From Monosiga brevicollis MX1 (lineage: Eukaryota > Opisthokonta > Choanoflagellata > Craspedida > Salpingoecidae), in assembly GCF_000002865.3 (NCBI RefSeq), contig NW_001865042.1, positions 5,588-69,587 on the forward strand: a stretch of DNA of 64,000 nucleotides, written 5' to 3'. Positions 23,370-34,651 of this stretch are shown here, one piece after another. The notes under the pieces are model-generated. The model was not told the origin of the DNA, did not search any database, and saw nothing but the letters and a program-made list of their open reading frames with translations. The first letter of the stretch is position 1. Each line of letters starts with the position of its first letter. The translations under genes and the position numbers were made by a program.

Positions 23370-24809
23370 CTATTTGGAGAGTGCTACCTCGTCAAACACG
23401 TCTGCCATCAGCAAGAAGATGTCAACGCGGGACCGTAGCTGACTGGCGTCGTATTGGAGAACCCGTCTCGTGACCTTATACACCAGCTCACCCACATCCG
23501 CTTTGACATCGTGCCAGAGAGCGTTGATCACAGCCGCACGTGCTTGAACGTCAAGCTCTTCCACGTCACAAAGCGGCTCATAAAGCATTGTGCCGGCCTG
23601 CCGCGTCGGCAAGCCGTCCGGGGTGCAAGCAAAGGCAGAAGAAGGGCTATCTGCGGCCGCAGCCACGTCGTGAGTCGTGGTATCCGATGGCTGTTCGAAG
23701 AAGACATCGACAAAGTCACTCGCTTCATCGTCATCAACCTCTGTGTCGGATTCTCCATCCAGCTTCATCTGGCGAGTGTGAATGCGTTTGGCGAAGTAGA
23801 GATCTCTTTCGTAGAAAGGCAGCATGTGCTCTCTATGCTCTCTGGTCGCAGCTAGGGACGTCACGGCGTCGTTGGAGCGAGACTTTCGAGCTTTTGCAGC
23901 AAAGTAGTTGCTTAGCCTGGCGTACCAAGCTGCGGGGCCACACCCACTGGCCGTGGCAGCAGATCGGTAGGTGTTCGCAAGAAGATGCAGCATCTGAGGG
24001 CCATATGGGGTCTGCACCATATGTTTCGCATCGGCTAGCACTGCCTCGCGCAGCGCACAAGTGTTGGTGTTTTTTGGGTCCTCCGAGTCTTCTAGACTCT
24101 GCAACACTTCAAGCATCGCGAGTTGCTTCATCGAGCTAGCAATGACGGCTTGATAGCGAGACCTCAAAGCTATCAAGATACCTTGTCGGTCGTTGCGATG
24201 CTTCTCCACAATGACAAAGAGGGGCGTGCCACAATGCTTCTCAAACCGGTCTAGCCCAAAGACCTCTACGGCTACGAGGTCGACATCGATGGCTCCCTTT
24301 TGAACTACCTGCTTGAGTGTTGTCTCGGCCATGTCGTAGGCCTGTCGCAGCTCGGGGTGGGAGAGGACGTGATGTGCCAGCTCCAACTCCGGCAACTCTC
24401 CATTACCTGAGTCGGCGGTCTCAAGTTCCTGACGGCACTGAACATAGGCAAGCTCAATGTCCGTTGCGCTTGCATTTGTTGGCACTCCCAAGTGCCGATA
24501 GAAACCGCATAGATCCTCGGATGGCCCGTGGCGTCCATCCGTGAACTCGGCAAGATTTTTGAGAGCCTCGCAGGTGCTGTGGTTCTCGCAGGTGCTTTGG
24601 TTTCGAATCACACGAGATCTTGTCTTATCATCTTGTATGCGCTTGTTGCGCTGCTTCTGCATCTGGACCATGATCATGATCGCTATCGTGCTTACCGGGC
24701 AACCGACGACAGAGCCGGCGATAAAAAAGCCGACCGGGACGATGCCCCCCCCCACAAATAGTATCATGACCACTTGCTCCCATACTGGCATGGGCGCAGG
24801 GTCCGCCAT
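23370..24809 (-). CDS. J-like protein with N-terminal membrane segments and DnaJ-X domain, lacking HPD
   Basis: A single exon of 479 aa from ATG 24809. The longer open frame to 24956 has no ATG. Residues about 13-48 are hydrophobic (VVMILFVGGGIVPVGFFIAG, then TIAIMIMV), followed by a basic stretch, suggesting one or two membrane passes. Residues about 102-160 resemble a J domain (FYRHLGVPTNASATDIELAY ... AHHVLSHPELRQAYD), but the HPD tripeptide needed to stimulate Hsp70 is absent. From about 180 the DnaJ-X pattern of the CAJ1/DJP1 type appears (FGLDRFEKHCGTPLF, YGPQMLHLLANTYRSA, and near the end INALWHDVKADVGELVYKV...VLQYD). An acidic insertion lies between. Probably a membrane-bound J-like protein that does not work as a normal Hsp70 activator (inference). 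Confidence 0.75.
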   Translation of the reverse strand: MADPAPMPVWEQVVMILFVGGGIVPVGFFIAGSVVGCPVSTIAIMIMVQMQKQRNKRIQDDKTRSRVIRNQSTCENHSTCEALKNLAEFTDGRHGPSEDLCGFYRHLGVPTNASATDIELAYVQCRQELETADSGNGELPELELAHHVLSHPELRQAYDMAETTLKQVVQKGAIDVDLVAVEVFGLDRFEKHCGTPLFVIVEKHRNDRQGILIALRSRYQAVIASSMKQLAMLEVLQSLEDSEDPKNTNTCALREAVLADAKHMVQTPYGPQMLHLLANTYRSAATASGCGPAAWYARLSNYFAAKARKSRSNDAVTSLAATREHREHMLPFYERDLYFAKRIHTRQMKLDGESDTEVDDDEASDFVDVFFEQPSDTTTHDVAAAADSPSSAFACTPDGLPTRQAGTMLYEPLCDVEELDVQARAAVINALWHDVKADVGELVYKVTRRVLQYDASQLRSRVDIFLLMADVFDEVALSK

Positions 24810-26018
24810 TCTTGTTGGTGATAGCACCAGTGCTGCCGCGAGCAAGACTGAAGAGGCCCGGCACCTTGACACACCAAGCAACACGGTGCCTTTGCAGGAC
24901 GATGAAGCAGCAAAATGAAAATAAAATGCAAGTGGATGAGATGCGCCCTTGGCCAAAAAAACGCTACCCGTGCTTGCATGGAGCGAGCTGCTTGCAAGAC
25001 TGGCCGCGCAAGCAAAGCCAGCACTAGGAATAAGGCTTTGCTGACGGATCTGGAGCAGAATATCGGTGCTTTATTCAAACACAACTCACAGCTACTTGAA
25101 TTTTCGTCATCAATAATAATCGTAAGCGTCTGACAAGCAAGACAAAAAAAACGAAAGTTACAAGCAGAAGCAAGTGACCGGTCACTCGGGGTAGCTCTGG
25201 GTAAACGGCCTGGCGACCAGTCTTGTGGGATAAATTGCGCCTGCAAGAGCGGGATCTGGCTTGACCCAAGCAATGTCTTGGATGACGGGAACCTTCCTGC
25301 ACTCAAGCAAGTGAGACTGTATGCTGGTCGTTACCATCGTGGGCTGGTGCAATGAAATTGAGAGTTGCTTGTATGACTTGCTTGCTTACTTCGCAATCCT
25401 GGTATAGATCGTCAAGCTAACCCAGTAGTAGGACCACAAGATGCATCATCTACCCGAGGATTTTGCCTTGGCCAAACAACAAGAGCGTACTTGTACTCTT
25501 AAAGTCTGGGACAGGGATGTGTGTGTATTCCATATTAAACAGCTTGAGCTCACACAAGAACACACACACACACACACATCCGGATACACACATCCGGATA
25601 CACACACACACACATGCCTAGCGGCAGACTTTTTCAAGAGGCAAATGAGCTTCCAGCACTTTGTTTCAGCATATTTTGCAGGCACCTTTGGTAGACATCG
25701 ATAAAGATCACGCTGAAACTCGAGAACCAGAATGAATCTATCTACATCCGGATGTACATGTAATGTCAGACTTTTATGGCACTCGTGGCTGTAGCGTCGT
25801 GGCGCGTCACAGGAGTAAACTCCCCTCACCATCGGTCATGGTCTTCATTTGTCAGAAATTCAAGTTATAGGACTCTTGACTGCATCGGATGTACCCTATT
25901 ACATGCCTTGTGTCATTCGGACTGGCGGATTGTGCTTTCCACATGACGCTCGCTTACATGTCAGGTCTTGGCCGTGTTTTCCGCCGCGGGACACGCCCAC
26001 TTTGCGTTTTCTTCCATC
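24810..26018. other. Intergenic with CA and CCGGAT repeats
   Basis: No supported gene. At 25560-25615 there is a (CA)n tract interrupted twice by CATCCGGATA, and at 25743-25763 the reverse complement of the 21-bp palindromic element at 18548. Confidence 0.6.
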
Positions 26019-28550
26019 ATGGGCTGCTGCCAGAGCCGGAAAAGAGGTGATCCGCCCAAAGCCCTTCGAGGGCGAAGGCCGACCTTTCGGCAGGTCAATC
26101 ACCCCGTCTCTGTCTTTCTCTCTCTCCACCCCCCCCCCCCCCCCCCCCCCTTCACTCCCATCCCAGGCTCGGAGCGCGCCCTGCTTGGGGTGAGCGCCGC
26201 CTTTCTCCGCGGACTCGAGACCCAACTCCGCCAGCAGTTTGGTGACGAGTTTGACAAGCTGACCACCTCGGACATTTGCACCCTCTACGTCATGCCGCTC
26301 ACCAAGGCCCGCAGCTGCGCCTGGGTCGATCTGCTCCTGGAGGATCCCGCACAACGGCCCCACCTGGCACCGGCCACCGTGTTTGTCTCCCACGCCTGGA
26401 AGTACAGCTTTGCCACGACCCTGGCCACGGTGCTGTACCATGAGCGCACGGAGGCACCGGGCGCCTACTACTGGCTCGACCTCGTGCCAAACAACCAACA
26501 CGTTGCTGCCGACCTCCCCTACGAGTGGTACGTCTCTCGGTGCTTGCCAGGTTGCAGGCTGGCCGTGGTACTGACGGCCTTTGGTTTGGCAGGTGGTGCA
26601 ACACGTTTCAGGAGAACATCAAGGAGATCGGGCGGGTTTTGCTGGTCATGAGCCCCTGGCGAGACCCCGTGCCCATGACCCGGGCCTGGTGCCTCTTTGA
26701 AATGATGCACGCCTTGAATGGGCAGGTGCAGCTGGACATCCGGCTGCCCGAGGCCGAAGTCGACGGGTTTGTGGACGCTTTGGCACAGGACGGCGGCGAG
26801 GTGATGGCCATGCTCGTGCGGGTGCAGGCGCACAAGGCCGAGGCGTTCAAGGCTAGCGACCGGGCCATAATATTCCAGACGGTAGAGGCAACGTTGGGCC
26901 TGGCGGAGCTAAATGCCCGAATCAAGGCACAGCTGCGGGCGTGGTGCCTGGAGCAGGCGCTTGTGGCGGCCAGAGCTCGAGAGGTGGAGGACGGCGAGGG
27001 GGTGAGGTTTGCAGACTTTTGCATGCAGATTGGAAGGGTTTTGCTGCAGTTTGGCGAGTACGAGCAAGCGCTCGAGTACTACGACAAGGCGTTGAAGATC
27101 CGATTGGCGACGCTGGGCGAGGTGCATCTGGATACGGCCAGTACCTACCATAACATGGCCAGTGTCTACGACAACCAGGGCCAGTACGAGCAGGCGCTGG
27201 AGTATTACGGCAAGGCTTTAAAGCTCCGATTGGCGACGGTGGGTGAGGTGCACCCAGACACAGCCAGCACCTATAACGACATGGCCCTTGTCTACGCCGA
27301 GCAGGGCCAGTACGACAAAGCACTCGACTACTACGGCAAGGCGTTGAAGATCCGATTGGCGACGGTGGGCGAGGCGCACCCTGACACGGCCACCACCTTG
27401 TCTATAGGAACCAGGGCCAGTATGCGCAGGCGCTCAAGAATTACAGCAAGGCATTGAAGATCCAATTGGCGACGGTGGGTGAGGCGCACCCGGACACGGC
27501 CACCACCTATAGCAACATAGCCTACGTCTACTCCAAGCAGGCCCAGTACGAGCAGGCGCTCGAGTACAACGGCAAGGCGCTGAACATCCGATTGGCGACG
27601 GTGGGCGAGGCGCACCCTGACACGGCCACCACCTATAGCAACATGGCCTACGTCTACTCCAACAGGGCCAGTACGAGCAGGCGCTTGAGTACCACGACAA
27701 GGCGCTGAACATCCGATTGGCGACGCTGGGTGAGGTGCACCCGGACACGGCCACCACCTACAACAACATGGCCCTTGTATACGACTACCAAGGCCAGTAC
27801 GAGCAGGCGCTCGAGTGCCACAGCAAGGCATTGCGGATCGTATTTGCGACGGTGGGCAAGGCGCACCCCGCCACGGCGAGCATCTACAACAACATGGCCA
27901 ATGTCTACGCCAAGCAGGGCCAGTACATGCAGACGCTCGAGTATCACGACAAGGCGTTGAAGATCCGATTGGTAACGGTGGGTGAGGCACACCCGCACGC
28001 GGCCACCACCTACAACAACATAGCCGTTATCTACGACATCCAGGGCCAGTACGAGCAAGCGCTCGAGTACTACGGCAAGGCGTTGACGATCCGATCGGTA
28101 AAGGTAGGTGAGGCGCACCCGGACACGGCCAGCACCTACAACAACATGGCCGTCACCTACAAAAACCAGGGCCAGTACGAGCAAGCGCTCGAGTACTACG
28201 GCAAGGCGTTGACGATCTTCTTAGCGACGCTGGGCGAGGCGCACTCGGACACGGCCACCACCTACGCTGGCATGGCCAGTGTCTACAAAAGCCAGGGCGA
28301 GTATAAACAGGCACACGAGTACAACGGCAAGGCGTTGAAGATCGTATTGGCGACGCTAGGCGAGGCGCATCCGCACACGGCCAGCATCTACAACAACATG
28401 GCCAACATCTACGCCGAGCAGGACCAGTACGATCAGGCGCTCGAGTACCACAGCAAGGCGTTGAAGATCCGATTGACGACGCTGGGGGAGGCGCACCCGG
28501 ACACTCGCCATGTTCAAGCGGCTGTTCGGCGGTTAAAGGCAGCCCGATAA
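26019..28550 (+). pseudogene. SHAW/TIR-like plus TPR protein with MGCC N-terminus; two frame breaks
   Basis: The ATG at 26019 gives MGCCQSRKRG, a classic dual-acylation start (myristoyl on Gly2, palmitoyl on Cys3/4), predicting membrane attachment. A 22-base C run follows (26129-26150). Then comes a domain with FVSHAWKYSF, WLDLVPNNQH and, after an intron (26528-26592, phase closes), LLVMSPWRDP...RAWCLFEMMHAL. This is a TIR-like domain often joined to TPRs in protists (family knowledge). From about 27050 to 28500, kinesin-light-chain-type TPRs follow (42 aa, 126 bp each), about a dozen, ending VQAAVRRLKAAR. The TPR frame shifts at about 27397 (about 16 bases of the repeat missing) and at about 27663 (one base missing). 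The gene is therefore either recently inactivated, truncated after the third TPR, or misassembled in the repeats. N-terminal half intact. Confidence 0.75.
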
Positions 28551-29095
28551 TTTGTGCTTGCGCTCGATCTTTAATTACATTGAACAAAGAAAAATCGTTT
28601 GCTTCCCTTTTCACGTCTCAATCGAACCGACTAGACACGTTCATTGAGTCCCGTCAAGGCTGTCCTTGGCAGAGCGTGGCTGCCGCAGAGTGCAGGTGAC
28701 ACCCTATTTTGTAGTTGTTGTGTGTTGTGATGATTTCCCTTTACTCGCGTGAATCCAAACTCCAGCCCTAGCCCTATCCGATAGTCCTAACCCTATCCCT
28801 CTGGCTCTAGCTCTGGGTCTTGCTGACCCAAGCCCATGACGGCAGCGATGCTGCGCCGGCGCGGCATCTCTAAGATCTGAGCGTTGGGTTGGTGCGGCGC
28901 TTTGTTTGCTTTCAAGAATCAAGAATCAAACATGTCAACTAAGTCGTCGCTCAGACTGGTCTTTTTGGAATTTTCTTATCTCAATCCATGGCCATGTCCT
29001 CTCGATCCCTGCGTCCACCGCAAGCCGCTCATGCACGTCATCCCTGGCCATGGTGCTGCTGCTGCCACTGATCATAATGATGAAGAATCTGAATA
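26310..29095. repeat. Inverted duplication, right arm
   Basis: Partner of 12290-14440 in reverse orientation. It contains the better-preserved SHAW/TPR copy and extends downstream past the stop codon through non-coding flank. Confidence 0.75.
28764..28806. repeat. Degenerate CCCTAA-like stretch
   Basis: CCCTAGCCCTATCC...TCCTAACCCTATCCCT reads as worn telomere-type repeats on the C-rich strand. The corresponding place in the inverted arm (about 12585-12615) is likewise G-rich (GAGGGATATGGGACTGGG) but more decayed. Confidence 0.4.
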
Positions 29096-29256
29096 ACGTG
29101 GCTCTTTGGGATCGGCGACGGCACCAGATAGCAGCGCCTGACACCGACGATCAATATGGCAAAAGAAGTGAACGCGTCGAGAGGCACCTTGGGTGTTTAA
29201 ACTCTGATCCACCCTTTGTTTTATATGTGAGCAAGGCCTACCCCTCTGGCTCTACA

Positions 29257-29525
<269 letters not shown>

Positions 29526-29619
29526 ACGTGAACTGCATTGGTTTTTTGTTGTTCTTTTGGGCCAGTCATGGCCTTCCAGGCCTTGTGGCGTCGGGTGCAA
29601 TGCCCACGTTGCGGCCTTC

Positions 29620-32600
29620 TCAGCGGCGCTCTTGAGCCTGGGCTCGCGCCTTTCCCGCAGCAGGTGACGCAGCAGAGTAGTAGACGATGAGCTCTGGATA
29701 TGTTTGGGCATTATCAAAAATGACCACCTCAGAAGCTTCTCCTGGCGGCGTAACAATGACGGAATCATATCTACAGATTCGAGAAGAGCACGGATGAGTG
29801 GCGTGCACCAGTTGTACAAAATTGAGCTTACGCACCTCTCATTGTTGGGTGCGTCGGGCAGCAGCGGAGGGGCTAGCGCTTCTTTAAGAGGCGAGGCATG
29901 AACGTGCGCCTCTTTAAGAGGCGAGGCATGAACGTAAGCATGGCCGAGCAGGGCTCGCGCGATGATGAGCACGCGCTCGCCATTTTGTCTAGGCTCGGTG
30001 TATTGATGACTCTATATTCATGTTGACACATCACGTAAGCCGAGGTTTGCGAGCGTCAGCATGTACACGCCTTTGCAAGCCAACGCCACCTACCTTGACT
30101 GGGTCGTCGGTCAAATAGATACCAAGCCCAAAGCGGCGACCAGCGTGGCTGCCAGCAAAGCGATTGTCAAAGCCTAGGCGAATGATTTTGTCGCTGAGCA
30201 AAGGATCGTTCGGCATGCCGTGGAGCAACATTCGCTCCTGACAAGGCTTTTGTCGGAATAAGGCAGGAAACCCTGGAAGAGCATCCAATGTGTCTGTTTT
30301 GAGACAAGGAAAATGCTTTCGAGTCGCGTCGGACTTGAGCATCTCTTGTCGCTTGGTGCTGTAACGTTCCCACAGCACAGGATTGTGCACAGCTTGAACC
30401 CATCGTACCCTGATCTCTGGACAACCTTGCTCATCAGTACACAACTGCTTTAAGAAGTTGGCCACCTAGCCACACATCAAGCACACATCAGTTTGCAAGT
30501 GAAGAGAACCAAAGCGTGGCGCCGATCTCAAGCAACAAACCTCGGGAATGAGCTCACTGGGCGCCTCACGTAAGACGTCAATAGCCGACCCAATCTGGGC
30601 CGTGGCAGAAGGCTGGCGTGGTACCAGGGCGGTCTCCAAGATGCTGGGACGCTTGCTCGAATCCGGTGAAAGCAGCGCCCGCATTTCCGTGTGTACTTCA
30701 CTCTTTGGATTGCGCATCTTCAAAGGTAAAAGAGCAGAACACAGCAGGGCCAGGGGTGATGAACGAGTTTAAACTGTGAGCTGGAAGAGGCAATGCGCGC
30801 ATGGAGTGCAACACCGACCTCCGCAGCTAGGTGCGCAAATTTGAATGAAGCAGCGTCTGCTTGCAAATCCCATTGGCATCGATCCACAACTTCATCGCTT
30901 AGGGACTTTGCAGGAGGGACGGTCTGTGGAAACATGTAGGTGTTGTAGAGAACGCAGCCAAAGGAAAAGGCATCCTGTGATGGTCGTGCGCCCACCGAAC
31001 TTACGGCAAACAGTACCTCGGGCGCTACATAGCCTTTTGTGCCCATCGATGCTGTGGTCGTCCCCGACAGCAGTGTAGATTTGGCCGCAGCCTTTGAAAT
31101 GTCAAAGTCTCCAAGGCACACTTTAGGACATGCTTCCTCGCCGTCCAACATGACATTGCTGAGCTTGACATCTCGGTGCACCAGACCTTTGCTGTGCATA
31201 AAGCCCAAGGCTGAACGCAACTCGTTCATGAGCCTCTCAATGACGTTCAAAGTAGCCTGTTGGCGTACCTTGTGGAGCCACTGCTGCAGATCCCCCTGCG
31301 TACACCACGGTTGCACCAAGAAGGCACCTGGCTGGCCATTGTGTTCATCCACAAACGCCCCAAAAACTTTAATGATGTGTGGATGCTCTAGTTTGCGCAT
31401 GACATAGAGTTCATGCAGAAACGTGCGGCACAGGGCCTCTTTCTGTTGTCGAGCCAAGGCGTACTTCTTGACGGCCAAGTGTTTCTGATCAGAGTTTGGC
31501 AGAGCTGCTTTGGCTTGGTAGACCTCATGATTGTCCTTGTATTCAAGGGCAAGAGGGCCTAGGCTAGACAGTGTCAGCGTCTGATCAATCTCAGCCCAAA
31601 GCTCAAACGCGAGACTTTTTGGAAGGCCGTTCACCAGGCTGGGATGCATCTGTTTCTCACAGAGACTTTGAAAAGGCTGGAGGAGTATCAGCAAAGGCGG
31701 AAAATGCTGATTCAGTCGTCTTCCCAGTTTTGTAACGTGCTCGACGGAGAAATTGGCATCCACTTCAGGGCAAAGTTCTATACAATCGTCCAACGCGCTG
31801 CATGTATCTGCTTGCCAGCAAAGAAGGTCCTCAAATTGTTGCTTGAATTGCAGACCAGCCCTGCGGCTTTGCCACAGATCTGCGTACATCTTGCGTTTCG
31901 AATCGCTTTCTTTTTGGCAAAAGCTCTCGAGAGACGATGTCGCAGAATCGGTTGCAGAGCACGGATGTGAATGTTGAGCACGGGCGGTGTCGTCCAAGTC
32001 CTCAATAATGAACAATATCATGCTGCCAAAGAGCAAAACATCGTCTGGAGCGCTGGGCATGGCGGTGGACAGTTCATTTCGCAGTGTTTTGAGGTTGGTT
32101 TCGGTTGTGAGCGTCTTGTATTCCGTCAGAACATCATGCAACGTCCGACTCTGATCAGCGCTGGCCTTCTTCATCTTGTCATGCAGGATACGAGCGTTGC
32201 CGGCAATCTGATTTACGGCTGTTTTCATGTCCTGGATCACTGGCAGTCCGATACTCCAATCCTTCCATTTGGAAATATTCTGAATTTCTTCTTTCACGTC
32301 CTCATTGTCGCAAGCTTTGGAAACGATATCAAAAAGCCTCTCCCACTCGTGGGTTGAAGCCTTTGCATCAGGCGATGCCTCGGTGTCTGGCGATGCCTCG
32401 GTGTCTGGCGATGCCTCGGTTTCTGGCGAGGCCTCGGTGTCTGGCAATGCCTCGGTATCTGTCGATGCCTCGGTGTCTGGCGATGCCTCGGTGTCAGGCA
32501 ATGCCTCGATGTCTGGCGATGACTCGGTGTCTGGCGTGCCCAACGTCAAGGGTGTGATTTTTTCAGAAAGAGGCGCCACAGGTGTTGCGGAATCAGACTC

Positions 32601-33085
32601 AGAAATGTCTTTCTCCATCTGTTTCATTTTGGCGTAGTGACCTCGTTGCTTTGCGAGGTCAAGCGGCGTCCGTTTACCCTACGGATCCAAATGACCGAGG
32701 CACAGCGGCCCGCGCTTATAAGCCTTGGTGCGGGCCGAAAAACAGGGGTCGTGCAAACCGGTATCGGAAGCTGGTTGGCAAGCACACCTTCGTCTTGACG
32801 TTACGGGGTACGCCACATTTGATAAGTATCCTTGCAACATCTGTGCGCCCGTTGCTGTAAGCCTTGTGCAGCGGTCTCCAGTCGTTCTATGCAGGGATGT
32901 TGTACATGAGAGAGTTGGGACGAGCAACAACAAGGTTCCGGCAAATTGAATAAATAAACGCTCACAGAGTTTTTAAATCGTGCTGCTTTGCGGATGCGCT
33001 CCGCTGACCACTGCTGCCACTCTTCCATCGGATCCAGTTCCCAGAGCGTTTTTTGATCCGCGTTTTTAAACGAGTAGGACGACAT
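29620..33085 (-). CDS. Ankyrin - protein kinase - PARP fusion protein
   Basis: Seven exons close to 978 aa: 33085-32966, 32886-32788, 32678-30819, 30717-30541, 30465-30094, 29993-29836, 29770-29620. Exon 1 (40 aa, MSSYSFKNADQ...RIRKAARFKN) matches exon 1 of ankyrin genes A-C. Exon 2 is a 99-bp phase-0 ankyrin repeat (NDWRPLHKAY). Exon 3 opens with half a repeat (GKRTPLDLAKQRGH), then an acidic PDTEAS repeat (about 120-180), a helical region and a kinase domain (about 445-720) with Lys477, Glu496, HRDVKLSN (574-581), DFD in place of DFG (597-599) and APE. Exons 5-7 form a PARP catalytic domain with LLHG (His834), GLGIYLTDD (Tyr869), VIFDN and YPELIVYY (Glu955), so the H-Y-E triad is complete, as expected for polymer-forming PARPs (family knowledge). 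The exon 3 donor (GAG/GTCGGT at 30819) is the least certain junction. The kinase exons join the PARP exons in phase 0. Confidence 0.85.
29872..29932 (-). repeat. 30-bp in-frame tandem duplication inside the PARP exon
   Basis: The peptide VHASPLKEAH/VHASPLKEAL is encoded twice in a row, in a loop between LLGHAY and the APP motif of the PARP domain. The frame is kept. Confidence 0.8.
32365..32545 (-). repeat. 18-bp coding minisatellite (PDTEAS repeat)
   Basis: About ten units of GGCGATGCCTCGGTGTCT-type sequence (plus strand) encode a six-residue acidic repeat (SPDTEA and variants) between the ankyrin part and the kinase. Length is likely polymorphic (inference). Confidence 0.9.
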
Positions 33086-33792
33086 GGCTGTGTTTCCAAC
33101 TTTGGCGATCTTTCTAAAAAACACGACGCAACATCCCAGCGTGAGCTACACCACCGCTAGGCTTGACATACACATTCATACTAGCACCCTTCCATCTGCA
33201 TGCGTCTGCGCGGTCATGTGTTCAACAAGACCAGCCAAGGCGCACAGGGATCCGATGCACGAACATATGGAGCACGGCACGGGGGAGGCGGGCCCTCAAG
33301 AGTTGTCAGACAAAACGTACGATGCAGATGTCAGACAAACGTCTTTGTCAGACCAACGTGGTGTCGGACTCGGCGTGCGATTTCGGACTCGATGGGCGGC
33401 GCAGAGGGCCAAGACACAGGGCGGCAGTGGGCCAAGGGCAAGATCGGGTACCAGAGCGCCAGGGAGGGGGCTCGATCGCGTGTAGCCGATGGCAAGAGAC
33501 AAGAGACAGGTCAGTGGCGACAGTTGCTGTAAGGGAAGAACGGTGAGCAGATGATGAGCAACTCGGTATCGATTGCACCTGGCACCGTGCGCAAACGCAG
33601 GCCCCGCAAGCGTGGCGCACGCGGGCCTCATGTATGGCGTCAGCAGGCCATACCACCAGCCAATCTCTCGAAGAATCAATTTGAGCATCGACCTCGTGCG
33701 CGTTTGGGGTCCAAGGCCCAAAGACCGCCAGCTTGATTTCTTGATGAGGCAAACGGAAAAAGAAACTGGCCGAAATAAGGCAAACGAAAAAC

Positions 33793-33833
<41 letters not shown>

Positions 33834-33855
33834 GACAGAGAGAGAGAGAGACAGA

Positions 33856-33921
<66 letters not shown>

Positions 33922-34075
33922 GACAGAGAGAGAGACAGAGAGACAGAGAGACAGAGAGACAGAGAGAGAGACAGAGAGACAGAGAGACAGAGAGCGAGAG
34001 AGCGAGAGACAGACAGAGAGAGAGACAGAGAGACAGAAAAATAAGAGAGACAGAGAGATAGGGAGGGAGAGAGAC

Positions 34076-34108
<33 letters not shown>

Positions 34109-34651
34109 AGAGAGAGATAGGGAGGGAGAGAGAGAGACAGCGAGACAAAGAGACAGAGAGTTAGAGAGAGACAGAGCGAGAGAGAGAGACAGAGCGAGAG
34201 AGAGAGACAGAGAGAGAGCAAAGAGAGAGCAAAGAGAGAGACGGAGAGCGACAGACAGAGAGAGAGACACACACACACAGTCAGAAGGGACTGTGTACTC
34301 TATGTGACAACATGTGAGAGCGCTGTGCCCAAGTTTGACGAGGTCGTGCCTGCACTGAAATCGCACCAACTGACTTGCAACCGCACCAAGTGCCATGGCA
34401 AACCGTACACAAGACACACATCCCACACATCCAACACATCCAACGCATCCAACACATCCAACGCATCCAACAATCGCCATAAACCACAATGACCAGACTC
34501 CACCCGACACCGACACCGGCCCCACACCACCGACGACCCACACCGCCAGCGCATCATTGTCATCATTTATTGTCACCATTTATTGTCAGCTATTAATGTC
34601 AGCGGTTAATGTCAGCAATTGTGTGCAGCTCTTGTGGAGGCCTCGTCGGTG
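33086..34651. other. Divergent intergenic region dominated by GA-rich repeats
   Basis: Lies between two divergently transcribed genes. 33795-34260 is almost pure GAGACA/GAGA repeat. 34415-34475 is a short tandem array of CATCCAACA/G. Promoters of the ankyrin-kinase-PARP gene (left) and the RING-PHD gene (right) must be in this stretch, but no distinct element was recognised. Confidence 0.7.

Noticed and set aside
24810-24956. Longer N-terminus for the J-like protein
   Set aside because: It starts with TTG and includes an Ala/Leu-rich stretch of doubtful coding quality; the ATG at 24809 is preferred.
33296-34579. 427-codon minus-strand frame and its partners
   Set aside because: Mostly translated GAGACA microsatellite; the unique ends share no domain or splice structure.
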